Shown piece after piece: positions 36,258 through 47,220 of a stretch of 64,000 nucleotides of DNA. A program made the translations under genes and the position numbers. The stretch is from Marinilactibacillus psychrotolerans (GTDB lineage Bacteria > Bacillota > Bacilli > Lactobacillales > Carnobacteriaceae_A): NCBI RefSeq assembly GCF_900101525.1, contig NZ_FMZD01000007.1, forward strand, positions 62,001-126,000. Direction: 5' to 3'. The notes under the pieces were generated by a model that saw nothing but the letters and a program-made list of their open reading frames with translations, ran no database searches and was not told where the DNA came from. Numbering within the stretch: position 1 is the first letter of the stretch; each line of letters opens with the position of its first letter.

Positions 36258-38047
36258 TGGAACAGCCAGAAATCATAAAAGATCGATCCATTCCTTTCAA
36301 ACAGCAGATGCATATACTGAGAAGGATTTTGAAATTCGCTCATCCGTATCGGAAGGAATTTACTGTAGCCATTATTTTCAGTATATTACTTGCGATTATT
36401 AATGCAATCTTACCAAGAATTATTCAAGTATTTATTGATGATCATATAACCCCTGGAGATGCTACTTTAAGAATTATTCTATTTTTTGCGGCACTTCATT
36501 TTGGGGTAACCTTGATTCGGATGATCGTCTGGTATTTTGAACTGTATATCTTTAATATGGCATCAGAAAAAACAGTGAAAAATATTCGCGAAAGTCTTTA
36601 TACAAAACTTCATAGTTTAGGTATGAGATTTTTTGATCAGACTTCAACGGGCTGGATTATCACTAGAGCAACCAATGATACAGAAGCTATGAAAGATTTC
36701 TGGAATGTTTTCCTAACGATTATGCAAGGTGTGTTTGGTGTAGTCATTTCTTTAAGCGCAATGTTTATCTTGGATGCTTCTGTTGCAGTATGGATCTTAT
36801 TGTTTGCACCTGTTTTATTGATTGTAATAAGGTTTTATCAAGTATATAGTTCTAAGACTTATGTCAGCATGAAATCAAAGTTGAGCTCATTAAATACAAA
36901 GTTGGCTGAAACAATTAATGGAATGTCGATTATACAACAATTTAGACAAGAACGACGCTTACAGAAAGAGTTTGAAGAAACTAATCGTTCTTATTTTGAT
37001 TCTAGATATTCAATGGTTAGAATCAATGCAATTTTATTAAGCCCCATCATTAATTTCTTATATACAATTGCAGTAGTTCTGATATTAGCAATTTTCGGGA
37101 TTAATGCTTTAAATAGTCCAATCGAAGTAGGGATTATTTACGCTTTTACTTCTTATGCTAATGACTTTTTTAGACCATTAACAAGATTAATGGATAGCTT
37201 GAGTCTGTTTCAAGATGGGATAGTTTCAAGTAGCCGAATCCTTAAAGTGATGGATAATGAAGAATATACGCCGCAACAAAACAATATAGCGGGAGCAGAA
37301 ATAGAGATAGGAAAAATTGAATTTAAAAATGTCTCTTTCTCTTACGATGGCAAATCAGATGTACTAAAAAATATTAGTTTCAATGTGAATCCTGGAGAAA
37401 CAGTAGCACTAGTAGGACATACAGGCAGTGGTAAATCTTCAATAATAAATGTGCTTATGCGATTCTATGATTTCCAAAAAGGAGAAGTTCTAATTGATGG
37501 TAGATCTATAAAAGATTATCCTATGAGAGAGTTAAGAAGAAAAACTGGACTTGTTCTACAAGATTCTTTCTTATTCTATGGCACTATAAAAGATAATATT
37601 AGAATAAAAAATAACGAAATAAACGATCGTGAGATTATTCAAGCTGCAAGGTTTGTTCAAGCTGATCAGTTTATTGAAGACTTGCCAGGAGACTATGATG
37701 CAAGAGTAGTTGAGCGAGGAGCAAGTTTCTCTAGCGGACAAAAACAGTTGATTTCTTTTGCTAGTACAATTGTTAGAGATCCGAAGATACTGATTTTGGA
37801 TGAAGCAACTGCTAATATTGATACCGAGACAGAAGCACTCATTCAAGAAGGGCTGAATAGAATGAGAAAAGGTCGCACTACAGTAGCAATTGCTCATAGA
37901 CTTTCAACAATTCGGGATGCTGACCAAATATTAGTATTAGAAGATGGGAGAATTATCGAACGTGGAACACATGATGACCTCATTTCTAAAGGCGGTAAGT
38001 ATAAAGATATGTATGAATTACAAAATATTGGATTACAAACCAAATGA
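36257..38047 (+). CDS. ABC exporter half-transporter, catalytic partner (YheH/LmrD-like)
   Basis: The 596-residue partner half-transporter has six helices (about 30-320) and an ATPase domain with Walker A GHTGSGKS (387-394) and Walker B ILILDE with the catalytic E516. Its own signature is altered to FSSGQ (491-495). The altered signature would pair with the degenerate Walker B of the first subunit, leaving one active site. This complementary pattern strongly supports an obligate heterodimer. The ATG overlaps the previous stop, implying coupled synthesis in the membrane. Confidence 0.9.
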   Translation: MEQPEIIKDRSIPFKQQMHILRRILKFAHPYRKEFTVAIIFSILLAIINAILPRIIQVFIDDHITPGDATLRIILFFAALHFGVTLIRMIVWYFELYIFNMASEKTVKNIRESLYTKLHSLGMRFFDQTSTGWIITRATNDTEAMKDFWNVFLTIMQGVFGVVISLSAMFILDASVAVWILLFAPVLLIVIRFYQVYSSKTYVSMKSKLSSLNTKLAETINGMSIIQQFRQERRLQKEFEETNRSYFDSRYSMVRINAILLSPIINFLYTIAVVLILAIFGINALNSPIEVGIIYAFTSYANDFFRPLTRLMDSLSLFQDGIVSSSRILKVMDNEEYTPQQNNIAGAEIEIGKIEFKNVSFSYDGKSDVLKNISFNVNPGETVALVGHTGSGKSSIINVLMRFYDFQKGEVLIDGRSIKDYPMRELRRKTGLVLQDSFLFYGTIKDNIRIKNNEINDREIIQAARFVQADQFIEDLPGDYDARVVERGASFSSGQKQLISFASTIVRDPKILILDEATANIDTETEALIQEGLNRMRKGRTTVAIAHRLSTIRDADQILVLEDGRIIERGTHDDLISKGGKYKDMYELQNIGLQTK

Positions 38048-38048
38048 T

Positions 38049-38086
38049 AAAAGTGGAAGGCTAAGTATCTCTAGCCTTCCACTTTT
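38049..38086. terminator. Bidirectional terminator between the ABC operon and plsC
   Basis: A 15-bp perfect stem (38049-38063 with 38072-38086) has A-rich and T-rich flanks and serves both convergent units. Confidence 0.85.
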
Positions 38087-38111
38087 ATTTATTAAATATG
38101 AAAATGATTAA

Positions 38112-38702
38112 TTAATTTATACGGTCTAGTTCTTCAAAGGCGGTTTGGATTTTTTCAGAGTAATACTGATTGATATCTTCAATACCATCAATTTTTCTTT
38201 CAACATAAAAAGGATCTCCGATTTTCACAATTGCTTTTTTACGCTTGAAAATATCTTTGATTGTATAGGGTCCCTCGTAAACAACGGGTACAATTTGACG
38301 TTTGCTGGCTCTAGCAATTGTTACTGCTCCTCCTTTTAATTCTTGTGAATGTCTAGTGCCAGAAGGGAAAATCACTAAACTAAGCTTGTTTTCTTTTAAT
38401 ATTTTAACTGGTTTTTTTATGGCACTAGGTTGTGGATTATCACGATCGACTGGAAATGCATTCATTTTAGTAATGAACCATCCAAATATTTTATTATTAA
38501 ATAATTCTTTTTTAGCCATAAAGCAAAATTGACGAGGACTAGCCGCTAAAACGATAAAAACTGGATCAATCAGAGATCTGTGCGGAGCTATTAGAACGTA
38601 GGTTTCATCCTTGGGTAATTTTTCTCGATTAATAAATTTAGGTTTTCCATTAAAAATATAGATAAGAATTCGAATAAATCCTCTAACAAAAGAAAAAAAC
38701 AC
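38112..38702 (-). CDS. plsC: 1-acyl-sn-glycerol-3-phosphate acyltransferase (PlsC)
   Basis: The 196-residue membrane-associated enzyme adds the second acyl chain to lysophosphatidic acid. The catalytic HRSLID box (H41, D46) and the glycerol-phosphate-binding FPSGTRH (112-118, a variant of FPEGTR) are present. An N-terminal hydrophobic stretch (1-18) anchors it. The GTG start has AAAGGAAG about ten bases before it. It links the fab cluster products to phospholipid. Confidence 0.9.
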   Translation of the reverse strand: MFFSFVRGFIRILIYIFNGKPKFINREKLPKDETYVLIAPHRSLIDPVFIVLAASPRQFCFMAKKELFNNKIFGWFITKMNAFPVDRDNPQPSAIKKPVKILKENKLSLVIFPSGTRHSQELKGGAVTIARASKRQIVPVVYEGPYTIKDIFKRKKAIVKIGDPFYVERKIDGIEDINQYYSEKIQTAFEELDRIN

Positions 38703-38784
38703 GTATTGACACTTCCTTTATTTAATTTCTAATCTTTATAATTATGCGATAATCAAAAGAAAGAAGCAAGTTTTTTTAAATGGT

Positions 38785-38813
38785 TTGCTATTTAGAGATT
38801 GATTATGTATAAT
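38785..38813 (+). promoter_or_regulatory. Promoter of rpsB-tsf
   Basis: TTGCTA (38785-38790) and TATAAT (38808-38813) are 17 bp apart. Confidence 0.75.
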
Positions 38814-38819
38814 TAAAGG

Positions 38820-38880
38820 CGGTGTAAAAATACACTAATTTCACACTTTGCTGGATGTAGTGAAAGGTGCTCTGTAGCCA
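38820..38880 (+). other. Structured 5' leader of rpsB
   Basis: The leader of about 120 nt contains the hairpins GTGTA/TACAC (38822-38826, 38831-38835) and TTTCAC/GTGAAA (38839-38844, 38860-38865). Ribosomal protein S2 represses its own operon in some bacteria, so this could be its target; I cannot match it to a named RNA family. Confidence 0.4.
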
Positions 38881-38940
38881 TGGAGTCTTCATACAAACGA
38901 AAGCAAAGGCGGAAAAAAACCATAATGGAGGAATGTACAA

Positions 38941-39699
38941 ATGGCAGTAGTATCAATGAAACAACTATTAGAATCAGGTGTTCATTTTGGTCACCAGACA
39001 CGTCGCTGGAATCCAAAAATGAAACGTTATATCTTCACAGAAAGAAACGGAATCTACATCATCGACTTGCAAAAAACAGTTCGTATGATCGATCAAGCAT
39101 ATAACTATGTCCGTGAAATCGCTGAAGATGGTGGAACAGTTCTTTTTGTAGGAACTAAAAAACAAGCACAAGACGCTATTAAAGAAGAAGCAATTAGAGC
39201 TGGATCATACTACATCAATCACCGTTGGTTAGGTGGAACACTTACTAACTGGGATACAATCCAAAAACGTATTACTCGTTTGAAAAAACTTGAAAAAATG
39301 GAAGAAGATGGAACTTTTGAAGTCCTTCCTAAAAAAGAAGTTGGGATCTTACTGAAAGAGCGTGACCGTTTAGATAAATTCTTAGGCGGAATCAAAGATA
39401 TGCCTAAACGCCCTGATGTATTATTTGTCGTTGATCCTCGCAAAGAGCATATTGCAGTTAAAGAAGCTCAAAAATTAAATATTCCTATCGTTGCTATGGT
39501 AGACACAAACTGTGACCCAGATGAAATCGATGTAATCATTCCTTCAAACGATGATGCAATTCGTGCAGTTAAGTTATTAACTAAAACTATTGCAGATGCT
39601 GTAATTGAAGGAAACCAAGGTGAAGAAGGATTTGAAGAAGAAGTTAAATCTGACTCACTTGATAAAATTGTTGAAGTTGTAGAAGGCGACAACGAATAA
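38941..39699 (+). CDS. rpsB: 30S ribosomal protein S2
   Basis: The 252-residue ribosomal protein has signature segments [31 protein letters not shown] and [20 protein letters not shown]. The C-terminal tail is acidic. TGGAGGA precedes the ATG. A small hairpin separates it from tsf. Confidence 0.98.
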   Translation: MAVVSMKQLLESGVHFGHQTRRWNPKMKRYIFTERNGIYIIDLQKTVRMIDQAYNYVREIAEDGGTVLFVGTKKQAQDAIKEEAIRAGSYYINHRWLGGTLTNWDTIQKRITRLKKLEKMEEDGTFEVLPKKEVGILLKERDRLDKFLGGIKDMPKRPDVLFVVDPRKEHIAVKEAQKLNIPIVAMVDTNCDPDEIDVIIPSNDDAIRAVKLLTKTIADAVIEGNQGEEGFEEEVKSDSLDKIVEVVEGDNE

Positions 39700-39704
39700 T
39701 TTTT

Positions 39705-39730
39705 AGAACTATATCTAATAGTTCTTTACA
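39705..39730 (+). terminator. Weak hairpin between rpsB and tsf
   Basis: AGAACTAT (39705-39712) pairs with ATAGTTCT (39718-39725), with only TT-A-TTT after it. It could act as a partial terminator that sets the S2 to EF-Ts ratio. Confidence 0.45.
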
Positions 39731-39751
39731 TTTCGATTAGGAGGAATTACA

Positions 39752-40636
39752 TTGGCAAACATTAAAGCAGCACAAGTAAAAGAGTTGCGCGATAAAACAG
39801 GCGTTGGAATGATGGACGCTAAAAAAGCACTTGTAGAAACAGACGGAGATTTAGATGCAGCGATTGATTACCTGCGCGAAAAAGGTGTTTCTAAAGCAGC
39901 TAAAAAAGCTGATCGCATTGCGGCAGAAGGCTTAGCTAACGTTTATTCTAGTGGAAACTCTGCAGCAATTGCAGAAATCAACTCTGAAACAGATTTCGTT
40001 TCTAAAAATGAAAAATTTCAAAATTTAGTTAAAAATATTTCTAAAACAATTGTGGAAAATAAACCAGCTACAGTTGAAGAAGCACTTGAAGTGAAAATGG
40101 AAGACGGTACAGTTGGTTCAGTTATTACTGAAGCTACTCAAACTATCGGAGAAAAAATTACTTTACGTCGTTTTGCAATTTTAGAAAAAAATGATGGCGA
40201 AGTATTTGGAGACTACGAGCACATGGGTGGTCGTATCACTGTACTTGCATTAGTTGAAGGAACAGATAATGAAGAAGTGGCTCGCAATGTTGCAATGCAT
40301 ATTGCAGCAATTGATCCTAAATACATTACTCGTGATGAAGTGCCTCAAGAGACTCGTGATCATGAATTAAATGTTCTATCTGAACAAGCTAAAAATGAAG
40401 GTAAACCAGCTAATATCGTAGAAAAAATGGTTCAAGGTCGCTTGAACAAATGGTTAGCTGAAATTAGCCTTGTAGATCAACCATATGTTAAAGATTCAGA
40501 TAAAACTGTTGGCCAATATCTAAAAGAAAATGGCGCAACTGTTAAATCATTTATCCGTTATGAAGTTGGAGAAGGAATCGAAAAACGTTCAGAAGACTTT
40601 GCGGCTGAAGTACAAAGCCAATTAGGTAAGAAATAA
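39752..40636 (+). CDS. tsf: Elongation factor Ts
   Basis: This 294-residue nucleotide exchange factor acts on EF-Tu. The N-terminal UBA-like domain has [18 protein letters not shown], and the exchange motif TDFVSKN follows. The TTG start follows TAGGAGGAA. The length is normal for Firmicutes. Confidence 0.97.
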   Translation: MANIKAAQVKELRDKTGVGMMDAKKALVETDGDLDAAIDYLREKGVSKAAKKADRIAAEGLANVYSSGNSAAIAEINSETDFVSKNEKFQNLVKNISKTIVENKPATVEEALEVKMEDGTVGSVITEATQTIGEKITLRRFAILEKNDGEVFGDYEHMGGRITVLALVEGTDNEEVARNVAMHIAAIDPKYITRDEVPQETRDHELNVLSEQAKNEGKPANIVEKMVQGRLNKWLAEISLVDQPYVKDSDKTVGQYLKENGATVKSFIRYEVGEGIEKRSEDFAAEVQSQLGKK

Positions 40637-40653
40637 AGTTAGTCTTTAAATTA

Positions 40654-40689
40654 GGTAGGGACGTGATCGTTAGCGTTCCTGCCTTTTTT
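40654..40689 (+). terminator. Terminator of rpsB-tsf
   Basis: The arms 40654-40663 (GGTAGGGACG) and 40674-40683 pair with two G-U pairs, and T6 follows. Confidence 0.85.
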
Positions 40690-40722
40690 ACAGCCTAATA
40701 CATACTAAACCGCCTTTTTATA

Positions 40723-40751
40723 ATGAACTATAAGATGGAATATGGTAAACT
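40723..40751 (+). promoter_or_regulatory. Probable promoter of pyrH-frr
   Basis: TAAACT (40746-40751) with a TGG extension, and ATGAAC (40723-40728), are 17 bp apart, about 30 bp before pyrH. Confidence 0.45.
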
Positions 40752-40782
40752 AAATGTGTATGACTGATGGAGGGAAATCATA

Positions 40783-41514
40783 ATGACAGAACCTAAATAT
40801 AAGAGAATTATACTGAAATTAAGTGGAGAAGCCTTAGCCGGAGATACTGGGTTTGGGATACAGCCTCCTACTATTGATGAAATTTGCCGAGAAATTAAAG
40901 ATGTACATGATCTTGGTGTTGAAATCGCTATTGTAGTTGGTGGTGGAAATATCTGGAGAGGTCATGTAGGATCTGAAATGGGAATGGAAAGATCTCAAGC
41001 AGATTATATGGGGATGATTGCAACCGTTATGAATGCACTAGCATTGCAAGATTGTTTGGAAAATACTGGCGTCCCTACACGTGTTCAGACATCGATCGAA
41101 ATGAGACAAGTAGCTGAACCTTATATCCGTCGGAAAGCAATTAGACATTTAGAAAAAGGTCGAGTGGTAATTTTTGCGGGCGGAATTGGTAGTCCATATT
41201 TTTCAACGGATACCACAGCTGCGCTACGGGCAGCAGAAATTAATGCTGATGTAATCATGATGGCCAAAAATAATGTAGATGGTATTTATTCTGCTGATCC
41301 TAATATTGATAAAACGGCAGTTAAATATGAAAAACTTACGTATCTTGAAATTATCAATCAGTCACTTCAAGTTATGGATACCACAGCTTCTTCATTTAGT
41401 ATGGATAATGACATTCCATTGGTCGTATTTAATCTGAATCAAACGGGAAATATCAAACGTGTAGCTTTAGGAGAAACAATCGGCACAACAGTCAGGAGGA
41501 CTCATAATGAGTGA
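40783..41514 (+). CDS. pyrH: UMP kinase
   Basis: The 243-residue amino-acid-kinase-fold enzyme phosphorylates UMP to UDP. It has the KLSGEALAG start, VGGGNIWRG, and a TTDTAA-type region ([12 protein letters not shown]). It overlaps frr by eight bases, and the frr ribosome site (CAGGAGG) lies inside its end. Confidence 0.97.
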   Translation: MTEPKYKRIILKLSGEALAGDTGFGIQPPTIDEICREIKDVHDLGVEIAIVVGGGNIWRGHVGSEMGMERSQADYMGMIATVMNALALQDCLENTGVPTRVQTSIEMRQVAEPYIRRKAIRHLEKGRVVIFAGGIGSPYFSTDTTAALRAAEINADVIMMAKNNVDGIYSADPNIDKTAVKYEKLTYLEIINQSLQVMDTTASSFSMDNDIPLVVFNLNQTGNIKRVALGETIGTTVRRTHNE

Positions 41515-42064
41515 TAGTATATTAAAAGACACAGAAACTAGAATGAAAAAAGCAGAACAAGCATATGTTAGAGAATTAGGTTCAATCAGAGCGGGACGAG
41601 CAAATCCAAGTTTGTTGAATCGTGTGAACGTAGAGTATTATGGAGCTGAAACACCTTTGAATCAATTAGCTCAAATTTCAGTACCTGAAGCAAGAGTTTT
41701 ATTAATTACTCCGTATGATCAAAATTCAGTAGGGGATATTGAAAAAGCTATTAATCAATCAGATATTGGTATCCCACCTTCAAACGACGGCACTGTCATT
41801 CGATTAGTTGTTCCTGCTTTAACTGAAGAACGTAGAAAAGAAATCGCTAAACAAGTAGGAAAAGAAGCTGAAAATGCAAAGATTTCTATTAGAAATATTA
41901 GACGTGATTCGATTGATTCATTGAAAAAAGCAGAAAAAAATGGTGATTTAACAAAAGATGATCTTAGAGATTATGAAGAAGAAGTGCAAAAATTAACGAA
42001 TAGCAGTGTAGCAGCAATTGATAAATTATCAGCTGAAAAGGAAAAAGAAATTTTAGATGTATAA
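41507..42064 (+). CDS. frr: Ribosome recycling factor
   Basis: The 185-residue two-domain, tRNA-like protein splits post-termination ribosomes with EF-G. It has the typical [15 protein letters not shown] segment at about residues 25-39 and a C-terminal three-helix bundle. It overlaps pyrH. Confidence 0.97.
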   Translation: MSDSILKDTETRMKKAEQAYVRELGSIRAGRANPSLLNRVNVEYYGAETPLNQLAQISVPEARVLLITPYDQNSVGDIEKAINQSDIGIPPSNDGTVIRLVVPALTEERRKEIAKQVGKEAENAKISIRNIRRDSIDSLKKAEKNGDLTKDDLRDYEEEVQKLTNSSVAAIDKLSAEKEKEILDV

Positions 42065-42066
42065 TT

Positions 42067-42107
42067 AAATAATGCAAGGAGATTTTGATTATCTCCTTGC
42101 ATTATTT
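42067..42107. terminator. Bidirectional terminator after frr
   Basis: A 17-bp perfect stem (42067-42083 with 42091-42107) has a seven-base loop. It is A/T-rich at both ends, so it may also end the minus-strand transcript of the small peptide gene. Confidence 0.85.
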
Positions 42108-42135
42108 GTTTTAGATACATAATAGGGTTGAAGAA

Positions 42136-42234
42136 TTAACTTTGTAATTTTTCAATAATAAATTTATTTACTAGTTTTGTCACTATAGTAGTTATAATTA
42201 ACCCAATAATGTAATTTTTTAATTTTGTTTTCAA
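42136..42234 (-). CDS. Candidate 32-residue membrane peptide
   Basis: This short ORF starts at TTG (42234-42232), with GAGGAGG (42249-42243) eight bases upstream. It encodes a basic N-terminus (MKTKLKNY), one hydrophobic helix (about residues 8-19, IIGLIITTIVTK) and a mixed KLVNKFIIEKLQS tail. A good extended -10 promoter and a terminator flank it. Small hydrophobic peptides with a Lys-rich start occur as type I toxins, regulatory peptides and PSM-like lytic peptides; I cannot assign one. It is too short for coding statistics, so the support is the promoter, ribosome site and helix together. Confidence 0.5.
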   Translation of the reverse strand: MKTKLKNYIIGLIITTIVTKLVNKFIIEKLQS

Positions 42235-42276
42235 ATTAACTGCCTCCTCGTATACAGTGCTTTAATCTATAACATA

Positions 42277-42285
42277 ATTATACCA
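42277..42285 (-). promoter_or_regulatory. Extended -10 promoter of the small peptide gene
   Basis: On the minus strand, TGGTATAAT (42285-42277) is a perfect extended -10. The -35 position reads TATTCA, 17 bp upstream. The leader would be about 36 nt. Bases 42301-42440 are A/T-rich spacer between this promoter and uppS, with nothing else I can name. Confidence 0.55.
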
Positions 42286-42464
42286 AAATTCCCTTATTTT
42301 GAATAATTTTTTGATTGTGATTTAGAATTGGACTAAACTATGGATATTGTATTTTATCCATAACCAAAAATCCTTATAAGAATTTTATATATTTTGATAT
42401 GGTAATTTCAAATATTATTTACTACAATAGAATAGATGTAGAATAAATACTTGGAGGTTTTGAT

Positions 42465-43205
42465 GTGGGGAATTATCCACAGGTAGATACAGTGATTGAT
42501 CATATCCCTGACCACGTAGCAATCATTATGGATGGAAATGGCCGTTGGGCTCAGCAGACAGGAAGAGAACGTAAGGATGGCCATCAAGAAGGTATGGAAG
42601 CAATTAGACGAGTTTCGATTCGAGCAAGCGAAAGAGGCGTCAAAGTACTAACTCTATATGCTTTCTCCACAGAAAACTGGAAAAGACCACCTCAAGAGGT
42701 TAAATTTCTTATGCAGCTTCCTGTTAAATTCTTTGATCGATTTGTACCTGAGTTGCAAGAAAATAATATAAGGGTCAACATGATTGGATTTAAGGACAAA
42801 GTACCTGGATCTACTAAGAAAGCTATAGAGAAAGCAATTGATGAAACTAAACATAATACTGGGATGGTATTGAATTTCGCTTTTAATTATGGTGGAAGAG
42901 CTGAAATAGTAGAAGCAACAAAATCGCTTTTTGATAAAATTACAAGTGGAGAACTAAACAAGAAAGATATATCAGAAGAAATATTTCAGGCAGAATTACT
43001 TACAAACTCTATTACTCCATACGATAATGTAGATCTCTTAATAAGAAGCAGCGGTGAGCAAAGATTAAGTAATTTTCTGCTATGGCAAAATGCTTATAGC
43101 GAATTTTATTTTTCGAAACTGTTCTGGCCTGATTTCACAGGTGAAATTTTAGATAAAGCTCTACTGGATTATCAAAATAGAAGCCGTCGCTATGGGGCGA
43201 TTTGA
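42465..43205 (+). CDS. uppS: Undecaprenyl diphosphate synthase (UppS)
   Basis: The 246-residue cis-prenyltransferase makes the C55 lipid carrier for wall synthesis. Catalytic D23 is in IIMDGNGRWA, TLYAFSTENWKRP is present, and a C-terminal LIRSSGEQRLSNFLLWQ binds the pyrophosphate. The GTG start is set by TTGGAGG (42451-42457). It heads the uppS-cdsA-rseP-proS run. Confidence 0.96.
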   Translation: MGNYPQVDTVIDHIPDHVAIIMDGNGRWAQQTGRERKDGHQEGMEAIRRVSIRASERGVKVLTLYAFSTENWKRPPQEVKFLMQLPVKFFDRFVPELQENNIRVNMIGFKDKVPGSTKKAIEKAIDETKHNTGMVLNFAFNYGGRAEIVEATKSLFDKITSGELNKKDISEEIFQAELLTNSITPYDNVDLLIRSSGEQRLSNFLLWQNAYSEFYFSKLFWPDFTGEILDKALLDYQNRSRRYGAI

Positions 43206-43229
43206 TTAAATAGATTCAGGAGGAGACGA

Positions 43230-44012
43230 ATGAAACAACGTTCTATGACAGCAATTATTGCACTATTATTTTTTGTGCCGATTATTTATATCGGTTCATG
43301 GGTACTGGAAGCGTTTATAGTTCTACTGGCTATTACTGCTTTGATGGAAATTCATCAAATGAAAGGGATAAATCCTATTTCCATCCCTACCTTGGTTTCT
43401 TCAGTAGCACTTATATTTGTGATTTTATATAAAAGGATATTAGAAGTTTTTCCAGTTTTGCCAGATAATGGATCTTTATTTGCGTTATTAATATTAATAC
43501 TAATATCCTTGACACTAGTGGTTAAGGACTACACAATTGAAGATGTTGGAATATCATTCGTTGGTATTTTATATATAGGTACTGGATTTCATTCCTTCAT
43601 ATTGACTAGAGAAACAAATATTCACTTATTAATATTATCTTTATTGATTATTTGGTCAACAGATACAGGAGCTTATCTAATTGGAAGGAAGTTTGGAAAA
43701 AATAAACTAGCACCTCTTATTTCCCCAAATAAAACAATTGAAGGCTCTATCGGTGGCATTATTATTGCAATGATTGTTTCGGTGATTTATCTTCTATTAT
43801 TCCCAACCAACTGGCCGATCTTATTAATGTTACCTTTAGTGGTGGTGCTTTCAATAGCTGGACAAATCGGGGATTTAATTGAATCAGCAATTAAGCGCCA
43901 TTTCGGAACTAAAGACTCTGGTAATATATTACCAGGACATGGCGGTATATTTGACCGTTTTGATAGTTTACTATTCGTTTTATCAGTGATGTTTATAATG
44001 GGTTTAGTTTAA
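43230..44012 (+). CDS. cdsA: Phosphatidate cytidylyltransferase (CdsA)
   Basis: The 260-residue enzyme with about seven membrane helices makes CDP-diacylglycerol from phosphatidate and CTP. The C-terminal signature is clear: SAIKRHFGTKDSG followed by PGHGGIFDRFDS. Its product feeds the PgsA-like enzyme at 1029. AGGAGGAG precedes the ATG. Confidence 0.96.
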   Translation: MKQRSMTAIIALLFFVPIIYIGSWVLEAFIVLLAITALMEIHQMKGINPISIPTLVSSVALIFVILYKRILEVFPVLPDNGSLFALLILILISLTLVVKDYTIEDVGISFVGILYIGTGFHSFILTRETNIHLLILSLLIIWSTDTGAYLIGRKFGKNKLAPLISPNKTIEGSIGGIIIAMIVSVIYLLLFPTNWPILLMLPLVVVLSIAGQIGDLIESAIKRHFGTKDSGNILPGHGGIFDRFDSLLFVLSVMFIMGLV

Positions 44013-44038
44013 TGACAAGGTATTAAAGGAGAGCATAA

Positions 44039-45313
44039 ATGGTTAAAACTATATTAGTCTTTTTACTTGTTTTCGGTATAATCGTGATCGTTCATGAATT
44101 TGGTCACTTTTATTTTGCTAAAAGAGCGGGTATACTAGTAAGAGAATTTTCAATTGGATTCGGACCCAAGCTTTTCTATCATAGAAAAGGAGAAACTACT
44201 TATACCGTGCGATTGCTTCCAGTCGGTGGGTATGTAAGGATGGCAGGATATGAGGAAGAAGCAGATCTTCGGGCAGGTATGCCAGTTTCACTTTTTCTGA
44301 ATGAAGAAAATAAAGTAGAAAAAATTGATCTTCAAAATAAGTTGCAGAGTGTGGACAGCGTTCCGATAGAAGTAACAAACTTTGATCTCGAAGAAAAACT
44401 ATTTATAGAAGGCCGAATTGAAGGACAGATTGATGCAATTCAAACTTATCAAGTTACGCGAACTGCTTTACTCGTTGAAAAAGACGGAACGACCCTTCAA
44501 ATTGCACCTAAAGATAGACAATTTCAGTCTGCGTCTTTAATTAATCGAATGCTCACGAATTTTGCAGGGCCTTTGAATAATTTTATACTGGCAATTATAG
44601 CCTTCATTCTATTGGCGTTTGTTCAAGGTGGTGTCCCATCTGAAGAGGCGCTGGTTGGTAATGTGCAAGAAGATACACCGGCAGCTGCAGCAAATATTGA
44701 AAGTGGAGACAAAATTCTTTCAATTGATAATACTGAAATTGAGTCTTTTAGACAGATGATTACGATTGTTGGCGAGGCCCCTGAGACTCAAAGAACCTTC
44801 ACAATTGAAAAGGCAGATGGAACTATCATTGAAGAAACTATTATGCCAGAATCAGTTGACAACGGACAAGGCGAGCAAGTTGGCAGAATTGGTGTTGAAG
44901 TATCTTTTGATCGTTCATTTTTCAGTAAAATCAAATTTGGATTTACTGAATCATGGTCAATTGTTTCACAAATTTTTGTGATCCTGGGTTCATTTCTTAC
45001 TGGGGGATTTAGCATTGATAAACTGGGTGGACCTGTAGCAATATTTGCGACAAGTCAAAACGTAGCGCAAGCAGGAATATTAGGTATTATCAGCTTCATT
45101 GGCTTTTTAAGTGTTAACCTTGGAATTATGAATTTATTACCTATCCCAGCGCTTGATGGAGGTAAGTTACTTTTAAACATTATTGAAGGTATTCGCAAAA
45201 AACCAATCAGTGAAGAAAAAGAAGGAATCCTTACTTTGATAGGGGTAGGATTTCTGCTCATTTTAATGTTAGCTGTCACTTGGAATGATATTCAAACATT
45301 TTTCTTAAATTAG
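44039..45313 (+). CDS. rseP: Site-2 intramembrane metalloprotease (RseP/RasP)
   Basis: The 424-residue M50 protease cleaves anti-sigma factors and signal-peptide remnants within the membrane. The zinc motif HEFGH (H19, E20, H23) is in helix 1. A PDZ domain lies at about 200-270, and NLLPIPALDGGKLL supplies the third ligand. The region of about 90-160 after the first helix is a longer insert than in Bacillus RasP, as is common in lactic acid bacteria. Confidence 0.95.
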   Translation: MVKTILVFLLVFGIIVIVHEFGHFYFAKRAGILVREFSIGFGPKLFYHRKGETTYTVRLLPVGGYVRMAGYEEEADLRAGMPVSLFLNEENKVEKIDLQNKLQSVDSVPIEVTNFDLEEKLFIEGRIEGQIDAIQTYQVTRTALLVEKDGTTLQIAPKDRQFQSASLINRMLTNFAGPLNNFILAIIAFILLAFVQGGVPSEEALVGNVQEDTPAAAANIESGDKILSIDNTEIESFRQMITIVGEAPETQRTFTIEKADGTIIEETIMPESVDNGQGEQVGRIGVEVSFDRSFFSKIKFGFTESWSIVSQIFVILGSFLTGGFSIDKLGGPVAIFATSQNVAQAGILGIISFIGFLSVNLGIMNLLPIPALDGGKLLLNIIEGIRKKPISEEKEGILTLIGVGFLLILMLAVTWNDIQTFFLN

Positions 45314-45333
45314 TAATTTTAAAGGAGATTTAA

Positions 45334-47046
<1,713 letters not shown>

Positions 47047-47055
47047 TTTGTAGTT

Positions 47056-47184
47056 GAGGAGAAACCGAAGCAATCCATAATTGTTTTCTATTCAGGAAAA
47101 ATCGTCATATTCGCTAAGTTGAATGGACGATTCTTCTCTAGAGTATAGCCAATTATGCTTAGCTTATTAATGGATTCTCCTTTT
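47056..47184 (+). other. Branched RNA structure between proS and polC
   Basis: Nested pairings are GGAG/CTCC (47058-47061, 47177-47180), AATCCAT/ATGGATT (47072-47078, 47170-47176), AATTG/CAATT (extendable to CATAATTG with CAATTATG, 47150-47157), then two inner hairpins, TTTTC/GAAAA (47084-47100) and AATCGTC/GACGATT (47100-47106, 47126-47132). TTTTATTT follows the closing helix. It might be the proS terminator or a polC leader. No T-box consensus is present. Confidence 0.5.
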
Positions 47185-47220
47185 ATTTGTAATTAAAGAT
47201 CGAGAAAGAAGGCACTTATT

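Noticed and set aside
47056-47184. T-box riboswitch upstream of polC
   Set aside because: The region lacks the conserved T-box sequence, a specifier loop of the usual kind and any amino-acid gene downstream.
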